Shown here piece by piece: positions 4,238 through 5,408 of a DNA stretch of 5,408 bases (positions are counted from its first letter, which is position 1; each line of letters opens with the position of its first letter). Source of the DNA: Fimbriimonadales bacterium (lineage in GTDB: Bacteria > Armatimonadota > Fimbriimonadia > Fimbriimonadales > GBS-DC); contig JAOAFW010000114.1 in NCBI GenBank assembly GCA_026416065.1, forward strand, positions 1-5,408, given 5' to 3'. Made by a program: the position numbers and the translations under genes. A model generated the notes under the pieces. It was not told where the DNA came from. It ran no database searches and saw nothing but the letters and a program-made list of their open reading frames with translations.

Positions 4238-5408
4238 ATGCGCGTACTGGTAAGCGATTCGGTAGCAGAGGAGGGTTTGGCGATTCTGCGTGAGGCGGCG
4301 ACGGTGGACTATCATCCGGGCTTGCCGCGTGAGGCGTTGATAGAGCGAATTGGGGAATATGATGGGCTGATGGTGCGCTCGCAAACGCGCGTGGACGCTG
4401 CTGTGATTGAGGCGGGAAGACGGCTGAAAGTCATTGGGCGGGCGGGCGTGGGCGTGGACAACATCGACGTCGACGCCGCGACGCGCCGGGGAGTGGTGGT
4501 GGTCAACTCGCCCGAGGGCAACACGATTGCCGCTGCGGAGCTGGCGATGGCGCACCTGCTCGCGCTGGCGCGTATGATCCCCCAGGCAGACCGCTCGCTA
4601 CGCGCCGGAGAGTGGAAGCGCAACCAGTTTGTCGGGGTGGAGATGTCCCGCAAGACGCTGGGTGTGGTCGGGATGGGGAAAATAGGGCGGGAAGTGGCAC
4701 GGCGGGCACGTGCGTTCGGAATGCGAGTTCTGGCTTACGACCCCTTCGTGCCTGAAACGCATATGAGACAACTGGGTGCAGAACCCGTCTCGCTGGAGTT
4801 GCTCTTGCGAGAAAGTGATTTTATCACCCTGCACGCGCCGCTCACACCCGACACGCGCAACCTGCTTAACCGGGAGACCCTCGCGCTCACGCGACCGGGT
4901 GTGCGCATCGTCAACTGCGCACGCGGTGAGCTTATCGACGCCGATGCCTTAGCCGAGTTTATCGAGTCGGGGCATGTGACGGGAGCAGCGTTAGATGTGT
5001 TTCCCACCGAGCCGCCCCCACCCGATTTGAAACTGCTCCACCAGTCGCAAAATGTGTTGACTCCCCACCTGGGCGCGTCGACCGCCGAAGCCCAAGTAAA
5101 GGTCGCTGTCGATGTCGCGGAGCAGATTGTGGCGGTGCTTCAAGGCAGTGCGCCGCGCAGCCCGGTCAACCTGCCGCCTATTTCTGCGGAACTGATGACG
5201 CGCGTGGAACCTTACCTCAAACTTGCTGAGCGGATAGGTGCACTGCATAGTCAAATTGCCGACGCGCCCATCGAGCGCGTTCACGCAATCTTCTCGGGCG
5301 ACTGGGGCGACTTGCCCTTAGACCTGATTGCACGGGCTGCGCTTGCCGGACTGCTGCAACGTTCAACAGACGCTCCGGTGAACCTCGTCAATGCGCCGCT
5401 CATTGCCC
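4238..5408 (+). CDS. serA: D-3-phosphoglycerate dehydrogenase (runs off right edge)
   Basis: First committed step of serine synthesis: NAD-dependent oxidation of 3-phosphoglycerate to 3-phosphohydroxypyruvate in the cytosol. About 390 residues are visible. The N-terminal half of the substrate domain has VRSQTRV (46-52) and GRAGVGVDNID (67-77). The NAD domain has GMGKIG at 145-150, with D168 at the end of the next strand as the ribose-binding acid. Catalytic residues are R229 in NCARGELID, E258, and H277 in TPHLGAST. From about residue 305 the sequence continues into the intervening (ASB) domain of long type-I enzymes, which usually have about 525 residues and end with an ACT serine-sensing domain; that domain would lie beyond the window. 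ATG 4238 is taken as the start because MRVLVSD is the family N-terminus; GTG 4235 is an in-frame alternative one codon earlier. There is no ribosome binding site, which suggests a leaderless message. Confidence 0.95.
   Translation, partial: MRVLVSDSVAEEGLAILREAATVDYHPGLPREALIERIGEYDGLMVRSQTRVDAAVIEAGRRLKVIGRAGVGVDNIDVDAATRRGVVVVNSPEGNTIAAAELAMAHLLALARMIPQADRSLRAGEWKRNQFVGVEMSRKTLGVVGMGKIGREVARRARAFGMRVLAYDPFVPETHMRQLGAEPVSLELLLRESDFITLHAPLTPDTRNLLNRETLALTRPGVRIVNCARGELIDADALAEFIESGHVTGAALDVFPTEPPPPDLKLLHQSQNVLTPHLGASTAEAQVKVAVDVAEQIVAVLQGSAPRSPVNLPPISAELMTRVEPYLKLAERIGALHSQIADAPIERVHAIFSGDWGDLPLDLIARAALAGLLQRSTDAPVNLVNAPLIA

Noticed and set aside
3971..5284. Minus-strand open frames across the PEP-CTERM gene end and serA.
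   Set aside because: They are antisense to well-supported genes, low-complexity and Arg/Ser/Pro-rich, and without motifs.

Overview
The window carries parts or all of six protein-coding genes in two opposed blocks. On the minus strand, read right to left, are sucC (succinyl-CoA ligase beta subunit), rnc (ribonuclease III) and the first 108 codons of an mtnP-type methylthioadenosine phosphorylase that runs off the left edge. On the plus strand are an unrecognised zinc-ribbon membrane protein, a small secreted PEP-CTERM protein with a likely thioester domain, and serA (D-3-phosphoglycerate dehydrogenase), which runs off the right edge. The two blocks diverge from a gap of about 43 bp at 2284-2326.

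Organism: a bacterium of moderately high G+C. A PEP-CTERM sorting signal implies an exosortase-type, normally diderm, cell envelope. Both rnc and serA have a TATAAT-like box only 5-8 bp before the start codon and no Shine-Dalgarno sequence, which is the layout of leaderless transcripts as known in Deinococcus. Other genes (sucC, mtnP, the PEP-CTERM gene) have strong Shine-Dalgarno sites. This mix together with PEP-CTERM would fit a lineage such as Armatimonadota, but that placement is an inference and not proven by the sequence.

Layout. 1-324: mtnP, partial, overlapping the end of rnc by 17 bp and carrying its own AGGAGG site inside rnc. 308-1021: rnc, probably starting at a GTG just after a TATAAT box. 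1022-1128: short gap with a perfect 9-bp stem-loop behind sucC. 1129-2283: sucC, without sucD beside it. 2284-2326: divergent promoter region. 2327-3406 (or from 2381): zinc-ribbon membrane protein. 3407-3486: 80-bp gap with a small inverted repeat and a good ribosome binding site. 3487-4143: PEP-CTERM protein. 4168-4214: strong intrinsic terminator. 4224-5408: serA promoter and gene. No gene-free stretch exceeds 110 bp.

The genes do not form one pathway. sucC belongs to the citric-acid cycle, rnc to RNA processing, mtnP to methionine/polyamine salvage and serA to serine synthesis. This is mostly a housekeeping region with two lineage-specific genes set between sucC and serA. No CRISPR array, tRNA, rRNA, insertion sequence or phage gene was seen. 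The item most worth following is the small exosortase-sorted protein, whose only cysteine and one glutamine sit in motifs typical of internal Cys-Gln thioester domains.
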